This document shows, piece by piece, positions 1 through 7,198 of a stretch of DNA of 18,255 nt. Origin of the DNA: Ruminococcaceae bacterium UBA6857. Its GTDB lineage: Bacteria > Bacillota > Clostridia > Oscillospirales > Acutalibacteraceae. Position 1 is the stretch's first letter, and each line of letters opens with the position of its first letter. A program made the translations under genes and the position numbers. The stretch lies in NCBI GenBank assembly GCA_002451715.1, contig DKDD01000024.1, forward strand, positions 1 to 18,255, given 5' to 3'. Below the pieces are notes generated by a model, which saw only the letters and a list, made by a program, of their open reading frames with translations, did no database searches and was not told where the DNA came from.

Positions 1-1
1 A

Positions 2-1015
2 GTAACCATTGTTTTGCGAAAGCGCCGATATCGCTGTCCTTCTTGCGGGAAACGGTTCTTTGAAGAGAATACGTTTCTGCCGAAATATCACCGAATGACT
101 AACCGTCTCGCTTCCTTTGTGATAAACAAGCTGAGCGATGAACGTTCTTTTACAAGTGTTGCCAAAGAGGTAAACCTTTCTGTTTCGACAGTCATCAGAA
201 TATTTGATTTCGTTTCATATCCTAAGCCTAAGTTACCAAAAGCTTTATCCATTGACGAATTTAAAGGTAATACCGGCGGTGAAAAATATCAATGTATTCT
301 TACAGATCCTATTAACAAAGTGGTTCTTGACATTCTTCCCGAACGCTTTAAGCCATATCTTACAAAGTATTTCCGGGCTTATTCAATCGAGGAACGCTCC
401 AAGGTGGAGTTTTTTGTCAGTGATATGTGGCGTACTTATTCCGATATCTCTTCCGTATGGTTTAAGAATGCCGTTCAATCAGTGGACAAATTTCACTGGA
501 TAAGACAAGTTACATGGGCTTTTGAAAACGTCAGAAAAGAAGAACAAAAAAAGCTCGGTGACAACTTGAGAAAATACTTTAAACGTTCAAAATCGCTTCT
601 TACAAAACCTCACTGCAAGCTTACCGATGAACAAAAGCAGGAGGTTAATGTTATGCTTTACTACTCGGTCAATATCAGTCGTGCGTATTTTTACAAGGAA
701 AGTTTTTTAAAAGTTATCAATGCAAATGATTCCCTTTCTGCCAAAAAGCTTTTAGGAGAATGGATCGAAAACACAGAGAATTGCGGCATTGAACCGTTTG
801 AAAAGTGTGCCCGTACTATGCAAAATTGGTTCTCCGGCATCATCAATTCCTTTTATACCAATATTACTAACGGTTTCACCGAAGGCTGCAACAACAGGAT
901 CAAAGTTCTTAAGCGCAATGCTTACGGTTACCAAAACTTTAATCGCTTCAGAAATCGTATTTTACATATGTTTTATTACAAATCCCTTTCTATTAACAAT
1001 CAAGCAGCCGCCTGA
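2..1015 (+). CDS. ISL3 family transposase, N-terminus outside window
   Basis: DDE transposase that cuts and joins the ends of its own element. The reading frame is open to the left edge, so the protein is truncated here; a TTG at 14 gives the numbering used but is probably not the real start, since ISL3 transposases usually exceed 400 residues. The first visible residues hold the end of the zinc finger (RCPSCGKRF, residues 7-15 from the TTG). A helix-turn-helix-like stretch (FTSVAKEVNLSVSTV) follows at about 46-60. The likely catalytic triad is D81 in SIDEF, D137 in FVSDMW and E290 in GFTEGCNNRIK. The last two motifs, with the RNAYGYQNFNRFRNR tail, are typical of the family. The stop codon is about 58 bp inside the terminal repeat, so the C-terminal end looks intact. 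Confidence 0.92.
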   Translation, partial: VTIVLRKRRYRCPSCGKRFFEENTFLPKYHRMTNRLASFVINKLSDERSFTSVAKEVNLSVSTVIRIFDFVSYPKPKLPKALSIDEFKGNTGGEKYQCILTDPINKVVLDILPERFKPYLTKYFRAYSIEERSKVEFFVSDMWRTYSDISSVWFKNAVQSVDKFHWIRQVTWAFENVRKEEQKKLGDNLRKYFKRSKSLLTKPHCKLTDEQKQEVNVMLYYSVNISRAYFYKESFLKVINANDSLSAKKLLGEWIENTENCGIEPFEKCARTMQNWFSGIINSFYTNITNGFTEGCNNRIKVLKRNAYGYQNFNRFRNRILHMFYYKSLSINNQAAA

Positions 1016-1047
1016 CGGCGACTGCTCTCTCATTTCCTTTTTACTTT

Positions 1048-1073
1048 TTTACCCCAACTATTGACATAGAGCC
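1048..1073. repeat. Right terminal inverted repeat of the ISL3 element
   Basis: This is the outer end of the insertion sequence. Inward reading on the minus strand gives GGCTCTATGTCAATAGTTGG followed by GGTAAA. The partner repeat should lie to the left of the window, so pairing could not be confirmed. Confidence 0.65.
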
Positions 1074-1093
1074 TTTTTAAGTTTAATTCAAAC

Positions 1094-1339
1094 TCAATCG
1101 CTTGTGTAGGGCATGAGAGCAACCTGACGAGCACGCTTGATTGCGGTGGTCAGTTCGCGCTGATGACGAGCGCAAGTGCCTGTAACACGGCGGGGAAGGA
1201 TCTTCGCACGGTCTGAAGTGAACTTGCGAAGCTTCTGAGTGTCCTTGTAGTCGATTGATTCAACCTTGTCTACGCAGAAAGCGCAAACTTTTTTGCGTGA
1301 CTTTCTGTTAGGACGGCCGTTACCTCTTTCATATGCCAT
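1094..1339 (-). CDS. rpsR: 30S ribosomal protein S18
   Basis: Small-subunit protein that forms a heterodimer with S6 on the platform of the 30S subunit. The 81-residue product has the usual length. It shows the zinc-binding version of S18, with C19-x2-C22 near the N-terminus and C56/H59 in TGTCARHQR. The C-terminal RAR-x-VALMPYTSD tail is characteristic. The start is set by AAGGAGG 9 bp upstream of the ATG at 1339. It is the last gene of the rpsF-ssb-rpsR operon, 35 bp after ssb. Only about 20 bp separate its stop from the insertion sequence and no terminator hairpin lies in between, so transcripts probably run antisense into the transposase gene. Confidence 0.97.
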   Translation of the reverse strand: MAYERGNGRPNRKSRKKVCAFCVDKVESIDYKDTQKLRKFTSDRAKILPRRVTGTCARHQRELTTAIKRARQVALMPYTSD

Positions 1340-1374
1340 TGGTTTTTCCTCCTTGTTAATAAATTCAGTTGCAA

Positions 1375-1818
1375 TCAGAACGGAAGGTCTTCATCGTCGG
1401 TGATTTCTTCAAAATCGCCGGGAGCCGCCGTCTGATATGCGGGAGCGGGAGCCGAAGCAGCCGGAGCGGAAAACGCAGGGCTTGCATTTCCTGTTTCAGC
1501 CTTTGAGCCGCAGAAGCTGACATCGCGCGCAAGAACCTCATAAACGGTTCTTTTTGCGCCGGTGTTGTCGTCATATTGACGCATCTGCATCTGACCCTGA
1601 ACAGCAATCATTGAACCTTTTGTGAAATAGCGGCTTACGAAGTTCGCCGTATTTTCCCATGCAACGATTGTGAAGAAGTCAGCCTGCCTTTGTTCGCCGG
1701 CTCTTACGAAAGATCTGTCAACCGCAATTCTGAAATTGCAAACAGATTTTCCGGTTGTTGTTGTTCGAAGCTCCGGGTCGGCAACAAGGCGACCCATGAG
1801 AACGATACTGTTAAGCAT
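1375..1818 (-). CDS. ssb: Single-stranded DNA-binding protein
   Basis: Binds single-stranded DNA during replication, repair and recombination. Of 147 residues, about 1-105 form the OB fold, opening MLNSIVLMGRLVADPELR, with the SVCNFRIAVDR and DFFTIVAW strands. An Ala/Pro-rich linker follows (about 115-137). The acidic tip DEDLPF at the extreme C-terminus recruits partner proteins. GGGAGG sits just upstream of the ATG at 1818, within the 14-bp gap after the rpsF stop. Position between rpsF and rpsR is the standard Firmicutes arrangement, which keeps SSB supply tied to ribosome synthesis. Confidence 0.97.
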   Translation of the reverse strand: MLNSIVLMGRLVADPELRTTTTGKSVCNFRIAVDRSFVRAGEQRQADFFTIVAWENTANFVSRYFTKGSMIAVQGQMQMRQYDDNTGAKRTVYEVLARDVSFCGSKAETGNASPAFSAPAASAPAPAYQTAAPGDFEEITDDEDLPF

Positions 1819-1832
1819 AAGTCGTTCCTCCC

Positions 1833-2114
1833 TTATTTCTTGACGGTGAGTGAACGAAGTACGCCTTCGGTGATGTTAACGATACGGTCAAGTTCTGCAG
1901 GGAAATCCGGCTCACTTGAGTAGTTAACAAGAACATAGTAACCCTCTGTCTCATAGTTGATGGGATAAGCAAGCTTGCGGTTACCCCAAACATCAACGGA
2001 ATCGATTGTGCCGTGAGCTTCAATGAGGGACTTGAACTTTTCAACCATAGCGTTAACAGCTTCTTCTCCGTTAGCTACTGAAAAAACTAACATGGTTTCA
2101 TAGTTGTTTGTCAT
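1833..2114 (-). CDS. rpsF: 30S ribosomal protein S6
   Basis: Platform protein of the 30S subunit and partner of S18. The 93-residue product starts MTNNYETMLVFS and contains the family signature region DVWGNRKLAYPINYETEGYYVL. The ATG at 2114 was chosen over an upstream in-frame start at 2159 because AAGGAGGTG lies 8 bp before it and the family normally begins with a YE-x-M-x-V/I segment. First gene of the operon, read from a consensus promoter about 75 bp upstream. The leader has two hairpins that may serve feedback control by S6:S18. Confidence 0.97.
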   Translation of the reverse strand: MTNNYETMLVFSVANGEEAVNAMVEKFKSLIEAHGTIDSVDVWGNRKLAYPINYETEGYYVLVNYSSEPDFPAELDRIVNITEGVLRSLTVKK

Positions 2115-2141
2115 TGTTTTGCACCTCCTTATGGACTTTAG

Positions 2142-2182
2142 GCCCCGAAAACGGAGCAAAGAGCGCCGTATACAATACAGCG
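2142..2182 (-). promoter_or_regulatory. Structured rpsF leader, candidate S6:S18-binding site
   Basis: Between the promoter and the rpsF ribosome binding site the minus-strand RNA can form two hairpins. The first (2182-2164) pairs CGCTGTAT with ATACGGCG around a 3-nt loop (one G-U pair) and would start almost at the first transcribed base. The second (2157-2142) pairs GCTCCG with CGGGGC around UUUU. Firmicutes rpsF leaders are known to contain an RNA motif bound by the S6:S18 complex, with a conserved CCG. A CCG is present here, but I could not match the fold to the published consensus, so only the hairpins themselves are directly seen. Confidence 0.5.
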
Positions 2183-2188
2183 GAAAAG

Positions 2189-2217
2189 ATTATATCAATA
2201 ATATTCAAACTTGTCAA
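2189..2217 (-). promoter_or_regulatory. Sigma-A promoter of rpsF-ssb-rpsR
   Basis: On the minus strand a perfect TTGACA (2217-2212) is separated by 17 bp from a perfect TATAAT (2194-2189). Transcription should start near 2182. All twelve hexamer bases match consensus with ideal spacing, as expected for a ribosomal operon. Confidence 0.92.
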
Positions 2218-2319
2218 GCGTTTTGAAGTATATTATTTGTATTATTCCGGCGTAGTTTATGTTTAGTTTAAGATTTTTTACATAAGTACAATTAATTTAA
2301 AATTTAGTTTATATTATTA

Positions 2320-2348
2320 TTGATTTTTGAATTAAAGCATGTTATAAT
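2320..2348 (+). promoter_or_regulatory. Sigma-A promoter of the CotH-family gene
   Basis: TTGATT (2320-2325), 17-bp spacer and TATAAT (2343-2348), with the TG of an extended -10 just before it. The interval 2218-2319 between this promoter and the divergent rpsF promoter is very AT-rich and shows no other feature. The leader has a weak 7-bp hairpin (2368-2388), and GAGG precedes the ATG at 2413. Confidence 0.75.
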
Positions 2349-2412
2349 TCACGTACGATAAATAAAAAGCACTTTTTAACGAAGTGTTCTAAATTGAAAA
2401 GAGGAAAAGAAT

Positions 2413-4494
2413 ATGAAGAAATTTTTCAGGTCTGCATTGTCCGCGGTGTTGGTCTTTGCAATGCTGTTCACTTCTGTTTTTGCACTTTCGGCATTTGCCG
2501 CCGGCAATGACGGAATTTCGTTCTTTGCAGTTTCGGCAAAAGGAAACGAAGAAAACTCCGCTTCGCTCGGAAACATAAATTGGTGGAAGAGTGATATCGA
2601 CGGAAAGTATTATATGTTTATGCCGTCAAAGACCGACCTTTCAAAACTCAAAGTTTGGTTTTCTGCTTCGGACTCCGTAATCTGCAACGGCGAAGCGCTT
2701 TCAAACGGAGAAACAACATCAGCCTTTTCAACCGGCGGAGAGTTTACTCTTACCTGCAACGACAAAAATTATACCGTTGTTTTTCTTGCTTCAAGCAAAC
2801 TTCCGTCGCTGTTCATCAACACCCCGGAAGGTGGGCTTGACCGAATCCATTCCGATAAATCGCACAAAGAAAAAGGCTGCTCAATGCTTGCCGTCAATGA
2901 AAAAGGGAAAACCGATTACGACGGAAAGCTTGATTCCATGAAAGGAAGAGGAAATTCAACTTGGAACATGGTGAAAAAGCCTTATAACATTAAGCTTGAA
3001 TCCAAATCAAAACTTTTCGGAATGGAAAAAGCAAAAAACTGGTGCCTTATTGCTAACTATGAAGATAAGTCGCTCATTCGCAACCAAGTAACTTACGGAC
3101 TCGGCACCGCAGTCGGAATGGAAGAATCGCCGGATTGCAAAAATGCCGATGTCTATATTAACGGCGAATATAAAGGTGTTTATCTTGTTACCGAAAAAGT
3201 TGAAATCAAGAAAAACCGCGTCGATATTTATGACCTTGAAGAAGCAACGGAAGAAGCCAACGCGGGAAAAGAACTTTCCGATTTTCCGCAGAAAGGTTTC
3301 GGCGGAAAACTTTGCGGATTTATCGAAAACAAACAACGCTGGTTTGATATTCCGAATGATCCCGAAGATATCACCGGCGGTTATCTTCTTGAACTTGAAG
3401 TTGCCGACAGATATCCCGATGAAGCAAGCGGTTTTGTTACGAAGCACGGTCAGGCCGTTGTTTCAAAATCTCCCGAATATGCTTCAAAGGCTCAAATAAA
3501 ATATATCAGTTCTTATTTTCAGGAAATGGAAGACGCGCTTTATTCAAAAGACGGATACAACTCAAAAGGAAAGCACTTTGCGGAGTATATTGACCTTGAG
3601 TCTTTTGCAAAACAGTATATTATTCAGGAATGGTCAAGCAACTGGGACGCAGGACTCACAAGTAACTACTTTTACAAAGACAGCGGCAAAAAACTTGTTG
3701 CCGGCCCGATTTGGGATTTTGACAACGCTCTTATGAATTCCGGCGGAAGAGACGGAACGGATCTTACCGACCCGACAAATCTTCACGCCGCAAAAAGGTC
3801 GCTTTGGTATAATTCCCTCATTGGAAGCCGAAGTTTCAAAGCAACGCCGAATATCTATGCTCTTGGTATGCGCCACGCCGATTTTGTTGAAGAAGCCGCA
3901 AAACAAATGAAAGATAAGTTTGTTCCGGCGGTTAAAGAACTTCTTGAATCTAAATATTCCGAATATATTGAAAAGGTTCAAAACTCCGCCGTTATGAACG
4001 CAATTAGGTGGAATTATTATTCAACAACCGACCGCACCGAAATTTTGAATAACTACAGCGCGGAAATTGAATCAATCAAAAACTTTATTGCCGCAAGAAC
4101 AGATTTTCTTTCGGGTGCACTGACTCTTTCATATCAAGGATTCACCGTGAATAAAATTGCCGCGCAAAAATTTACCGGTTCACCCGTCACACCGAAAATT
4201 AAGGTTAAATTCATGGAGCGTACTCTTGCCGACGGAACCGATTATACGGTTGAATTTTCGAACAACATTCAAAAGGGTACGGCACAAGCAAAAATTATCG
4301 GACTTGGAAAATATGACGGCATGACAAAAACGGTTTCGTTCAAAATCAAAACCTTTGCCGAACCGGAAATCAATTCCGATACGGATTATAGTGAACAGGC
4401 AAAAGAAAATTTTTATAAAATGCTCGGCACATTCGTTGACGGAATCGAATATATCGCATATTGCTTTGTCAAAGCATTTCCGTCGCTTTTCTGA
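2413..4494 (+). CDS. Secreted CotH kinase family protein with C-terminal Ig-like domain
   Basis: Exported protein of 693 residues. A signal peptide occupies about 1-29 (cleavage likely after AFA). Residues 31-130 form a divergent N-terminal beta domain. The CotH module covers about 130-565, with GRGNSTW (178-184), KKPYNIKLESKSKLFG (188-203), WCLIANYEDKSLIRNQ (210-225), DVYINGEYKGVYLVTEKVE (246-264), GGYLLELE (322-329) and WDFDNAL (434-440). In spore-coat CotH this fold is a protein kinase; the acidic residues of WDFD are candidates for metal/ATP binding, which I infer. Residues about 570-646 resemble the small beta domains of clostridial surface proteins (LADGTDYTVEFSNN). The last 30 residues make a hydrophobic, amphipathic tail. 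It is monocistronic, with its own promoter and terminator. Secreted CotH proteins are also known from fibre-degrading clostridia, so the substrate may be a surface protein rather than spore coat. Confidence 0.9.
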   Translation: MKKFFRSALSAVLVFAMLFTSVFALSAFAAGNDGISFFAVSAKGNEENSASLGNINWWKSDIDGKYYMFMPSKTDLSKLKVWFSASDSVICNGEALSNGETTSAFSTGGEFTLTCNDKNYTVVFLASSKLPSLFINTPEGGLDRIHSDKSHKEKGCSMLAVNEKGKTDYDGKLDSMKGRGNSTWNMVKKPYNIKLESKSKLFGMEKAKNWCLIANYEDKSLIRNQVTYGLGTAVGMEESPDCKNADVYINGEYKGVYLVTEKVEIKKNRVDIYDLEEATEEANAGKELSDFPQKGFGGKLCGFIENKQRWFDIPNDPEDITGGYLLELEVADRYPDEASGFVTKHGQAVVSKSPEYASKAQIKYISSYFQEMEDALYSKDGYNSKGKHFAEYIDLESFAKQYIIQEWSSNWDAGLTSNYFYKDSGKKLVAGPIWDFDNALMNSGGRDGTDLTDPTNLHAAKRSLWYNSLIGSRSFKATPNIYALGMRHADFVEEAAKQMKDKFVPAVKELLESKYSEYIEKVQNSAVMNAIRWNYYSTTDRTEILNNYSAEIESIKNFIAARTDFLSGALTLSYQGFTVNKIAAQKFTGSPVTPKIKVKFMERTLADGTDYTVEFSNNIQKGTAQAKIIGLGKYDGMTKTVSFKIKTFAEPEINSDTDYSEQAKENFYKMLGTFVDGIEYIAYCFVKAFPSLF

Positions 4495-4510
4495 TTTTTT
4501 CAACATTTGC

Positions 4511-4560
4511 AAAAGCCTTTGCTTACCGAAAGCTCCGGTTTGGCGAAGGCTTTTTCTCTT
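4511..4560 (+). terminator. Rho-independent terminator after the CotH gene
   Basis: AAAAGCCTT and AAGGCTTTT arms flank an inner ACCG/CGGT stem, and the right arm runs into TTTTTCTCTTTT. It lies 16 bp past the stop codon and before the phosphatase promoter. Confidence 0.85.
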
Positions 4561-4572
4561 TTAATTTTTACG

Positions 4573-4601
4573 TTGACTTGAATTTTTGAATGTGATACAA
4601 T
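4573..4601 (+). promoter_or_regulatory. Sigma-A promoter of the alkaline phosphatase gene
   Basis: TTGACT (4573-4578), 17-bp spacer and TACAAT (4596-4601) preceded by TG (extended -10). The expected start point near 4608 falls inside a small inverted repeat, TAACC-ACACA-GGTTA (4607-4621), annotated separately. Confidence 0.8.
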
Positions 4602-4606
4602 TGCAG

Positions 4607-4621
4607 TAACCACACAGGTTA
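4607..4621. promoter_or_regulatory. Inverted repeat at the phosphatase start point
   Basis: Perfect 5-bp inverted repeat TAACC/GGTTA with a 5-bp spacer, starting 6 bp after the -10 element. The position suits a repressor operator or a 5'-terminal RNA hairpin. No such repeat is present at the neighbouring CotH promoter. Short enough to be chance. Confidence 0.35.
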
Positions 4622-4643
4622 AACAAGATAAAGGAGGATTTTC

Positions 4644-5768
4644 ATGAAAACATTTTTCAAAAAAGCAATCACCGTTTCTCTTGCGCTTTTTCTCAGTCTT
4701 TATTGTCTGATAGGCCTCGGAAACAATGTCAGCGACGATTACAGGGAATATAAAAACGTTATTCTCATGATCGGCGACGGAATGGGTGTCAATACCGTTG
4801 AGGCAACAAAAGCAACGCGCGGCGTTTCGCTTGCACTTGACACAATGCCTGTTTGCGGAAGATCGGACACCCGTTCGTTCATTCTTGATTACACCGATTC
4901 AGCTGCAGGCGGAAGCGCACTTGCCTGCGGAGTTCGCATTTGGGCAAACTCGGTTGCAATCTTTCCGTTCCACCCGTTTTCGGTAACGGGACAGAACGTT
5001 CCCGTTTCGCTCACAGAACTTGCAAAGGCAAACGGAAAAAGCGCAGGCGTTGTTACAACCGACAAGACTTCCGGCGCAACACCGGCTTCTTTTTCGGCGC
5101 ACGCACTCGGAAGACAGCTTGAAAAAACAATCAGCGCACAGCAACTTAAATGTAACCTTGACCTTCTTTGGGGCTGTGAATCCGACAGCATTTCAAAAGA
5201 CAAATGCGAAAAGAACGGATTCACTTTTGTTCAAACAGCGTCTGAAATGGAAGCGCTTGAAAGCGGCAGCCGTTCGTTTGCACAGTTCGATTTTGAAGAA
5301 ATGAAAAACTGCACCGGCGAAAAGGATACTCCGTCAATCGAACAGATGACCAAAAAGGCAATCGACCTTCTTGACGACAACGAAAACGGATTTTTCCTCA
5401 TGGTTGAGGGTGCTTGCATCGACAAGTTTTCTCATAAGAACAACCTTGAAATGGCAACGCTTAACCTTGTTGAATTTGACAAAGCTGTCGGCTATGCTCT
5501 TGAATACGCCGCAAAAGACGGTGATACCCTTGTTGTTGTAACCGCCGACCACGAAACCGGCGGAATCAAGTATAACGGCGTCACCGGTGAATACTATTAT
5601 ACGACCGAAGGTCACACAACAGCTGACGTTCCCGTTTATGTTTCGGCAAAGGACGCGGGTTTCACAAACAAAGACGTTGTTGAAAACCGCCAAATCAGCG
5701 TTCAGATTGCACGTGTAATGGGCTTCGGAAAAGACCAGTTCCCCGCAGTCAAGGGATACACAACATAA
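4644..5768 (+). CDS. Secreted alkaline phosphatase
   Basis: Hydrolyses phosphate monoesters outside the cell, releasing inorganic phosphate. The 374-residue product begins with a signal peptide or N-terminal anchor (about 1-26). All expected active-site elements are visible: D45 in IGDGMG, D85-S86 in TDSAAGGSALACG (S86 is the nucleophile), T146 in GATPASFSAH, E255/D260/H264 in EGACIDKFSHKNN, D302/H303 in TADHETGG and H324 in EGHTTADVPVY. The spacing matches zinc and magnesium sites of the PhoA family. At 374 residues it is shorter than the common 430-470, so peripheral loops are probably missing. AAGGAGG lies 6 bp before the ATG. The gene stands alone between two terminators. No clear PHO-box-type direct repeats were seen, so phosphate control is not demonstrated. 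Confidence 0.94.
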   Translation: MKTFFKKAITVSLALFLSLYCLIGLGNNVSDDYREYKNVILMIGDGMGVNTVEATKATRGVSLALDTMPVCGRSDTRSFILDYTDSAAGGSALACGVRIWANSVAIFPFHPFSVTGQNVPVSLTELAKANGKSAGVVTTDKTSGATPASFSAHALGRQLEKTISAQQLKCNLDLLWGCESDSISKDKCEKNGFTFVQTASEMEALESGSRSFAQFDFEEMKNCTGEKDTPSIEQMTKKAIDLLDDNENGFFLMVEGACIDKFSHKNNLEMATLNLVEFDKAVGYALEYAAKDGDTLVVVTADHETGGIKYNGVTGEYYYTTEGHTTADVPVYVSAKDAGFTNKDVVENRQISVQIARVMGFGKDQFPAVKGYTT

Positions 5769-5802
5769 CGCAAACACGCAAACAAACGCAAACACGCAAA
5801 CA
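5767..5802. repeat. 18-bp tandem duplication after the phosphatase gene
   Basis: AACGCAAACACGCAAACA occurs twice in direct succession (5767-5784 and 5785-5802), and each unit is itself made of two similar halves. The first copy overlaps the last two bases of the stop codon. It looks like slippage in noncoding DNA ahead of the terminator. Confidence 0.8.
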
Positions 5803-5825
5803 AAAGAATAAAAACTTAAATTAAA

Positions 5826-5873
5826 AAGGCTGTAATTCACACCGGAGATGACCCGGTTTTGAATTACAGCCTT
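5826..5873. terminator. Bidirectional terminator between phosphatase and BIG2 gene
   Basis: AAGGCTGTAATTCA (5826-5839) pairs perfectly over 14 bp with TGAATTACAGCCTT (5860-5873), with an inner ACCGG/CCGGT stem. T-runs follow in both directions (TTGGTTTTTA on plus, TTTTTAATTT on minus), so it serves both convergent genes. Confidence 0.9.
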
Positions 5874-5905
5874 GGTTTTTACTTTACATCAGCGGTAAAG
5901 CGTCT

Positions 5906-7096
5906 TTAATAGGTTACGGTGAGAAGTTGTTCGCTGTATCCGCCCATTGCAAGGGTAACAAAGATATACGTCATATCAATTCTCATCGGAGTTCTGATTT
6001 TGAGGCTTGTGAGCTTGCCTTTTGCGTTTGTTACGGCTTCAAGAACGGTTCCGGAAAGGATGAGTTTCATGTCCATTCCGTCCATGCTGTCGTCTGTGCC
6101 GAGGTCAAAATCATTGAACGATTCCGAAACGGATGAGTTTGCGGGTGTTGCGGCAAAATTCTTTCCGTTGTATTTTGAGGTTTCGGACTTGAGAACGATT
6201 GTGAGCTTTGTTCCGCCGTTTGCGGTTTTAACCGAAGTTGCGGATTTGATATGGTCGGCCTCGAGCGCGGCATTCTTGTTTTCCGGCGGAACAAACGAAG
6301 CAAGCGTTGTTGTTCCGCTTTCGGAATCTGCTTTTCCGTTCGTAAACTTGAGCGTTTCGCTGTTGCTGTCTGTCATATCCTTTGTAAGTTCATCAAAATC
6401 CGAACCCATCAATTTTTTAAGAATTTCGGGATAATCAACAAGCTTCATGCTGACGGTTGTGTTCTTTTTAACGGTTACGTTGCTTTCCTTTTTAAGGTTG
6501 TTGACAAGGGTGTTGTACTGCGCGGCGGCTTTTGCCTTGGTAAGCGAATTTGACGTGTTCTGCTGTTTTGCCTTGACGGTAACGGTGCAGACATAGGCTT
6601 TTCCGCCGACTTTTGCGGTGATTTTGACCGTGCCGGCTTTGAGTGTTTTAACAACGCCCTTTTGGTTTACCGTTGCAACCTTTTTGTTGCCGGTATACCA
6701 TTTGACGGTGCGCTTTGTTCCGTTCAGCTTCAAGGCAAAGCTTGTGCCTGCGGTAACGGTCTTTTTTGTTGCCGAAAGTTTCGGCGCTTCAACGGTAACT
6801 TTGCATTTATATGTTTTCTTTCCGACTTTGGCGGTGATTGTGGCCGTTCCCTTGCGAACACCCTTTACAACACCTTTTTTCGTAACCGTGGCAACTTTTC
6901 GTTTTTAAGTTGACCACTTTACGGTCTTGTTAGTCCCTCTCAATTTCAAAGCATAGGTCTGACCAACGGCAAGAACGATTTTCGTTTTGTTCAGTTTGAC
7001 CGATGCGGCCGAAGCCTGAAACGCCGGAATAAGGAGCGTTGTCATCAGAACTACGGCAGAAATAACAGCCATGAGTTTTTGTGCGATTGATTTCAT
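5906..7096 (-). pseudogene. Secreted BIG2 Ig-like protein interrupted by an in-frame stop
   Basis: Reconstructed product of 396 residues. A signal peptide (about 1-31, MKSIAQKLMAV start) is followed by two BIG2 Ig-like domains (about 32-107 and 110-185) and a C-terminal domain of about 200 residues that I do not recognise. Codon 64 is TAA (6907-6905), in the middle of the first BIG2 domain where the paralogue upstream reads KWKTSNKNVATV; here the frame reads KWST-stop-KRKVATV. The frame continues unchanged on both sides, so this is a point nonsense change, one base from Ser TCA, not a frameshift. Start at 7096 is set by AAAGGA about 9 bp upstream. A perfect promoter remains. Downstream re-initiation at a TTG (6733) would leave no signal peptide. 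Alternatives are a sequencing error or two separately translated pieces. BIG2 proteins usually act at the cell surface. Confidence 0.8.
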
Positions 7097-7133
7097 AATT
7101 ATCATCCTTTCTTCGCATATTTTTCCGCAAAAA

Positions 7134-7186
7134 CGGATTCGACTGTTCGGAATCCGCAATCAGTCCGTCGTTACGAACAATTGCGG
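7134..7186 (-). promoter_or_regulatory. Structured 5' leader of the interrupted BIG2 gene
   Basis: The roughly 95-nt leader can form ATTGCGG with CCGCAAT or their competitor CGGATTC with GAATCCG. In plus coordinates the stems are 7154-7160/7180-7186 and 7134-7140/7150-7156. They share 7154-7156, so both cannot form fully together. A further 6-bp pairing is possible between 7144-7149 and 7174-7179. Alternative folds suggest regulation but match no riboswitch class I know. Confidence 0.35.
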
Positions 7187-7198
7187 CTGTCCAACTTG

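Larger units (their letters stand above)
1..1073 (+). mobile_element. ISL3-type insertion sequence, right part only
   Basis: An insertion sequence enters from the left window edge. It carries an ISL3-like transposase and ends at a terminal repeat which, read inward from the outer end, starts GGCTCTATGTCAATAGTTGG. That repeat has the look of ISL3-family ends, from memory. The boundary at about 1073 is inferred from the repeat, because the left end is outside the window. The flanking TTTTTAAG (1074-1081) could be one copy of the 8-bp target duplication usual for this family. The element lies 20 bp beyond the rpsR stop codon, in a tail-to-tail arrangement. Confidence 0.8.

Noticed and set aside
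2115..2159. N-terminal extension of rpsF to 2159
   Set aside because: AAGGAGGTG lies directly before the ATG at 2114, S6 proteins start there, and the extension would cover the leader hairpins.
3007..3981. Antisense open frames within the CotH gene
   Set aside because: Low-complexity Phe/Lys/Asn-rich shadows caused by codon bias.
4889..5840. Long open frames antisense to the phosphatase gene
   Set aside because: They are shadows of a strongly conserved enzyme gene and lack ribosome binding sites and family motifs.
6900..6910. Frameshift as cause of the split BIG2 gene
   Set aside because: Both parts lie in the same frame (the offset is a multiple of three) and the residues align with the paralogue across the stop, so only a nonsense codon is needed.
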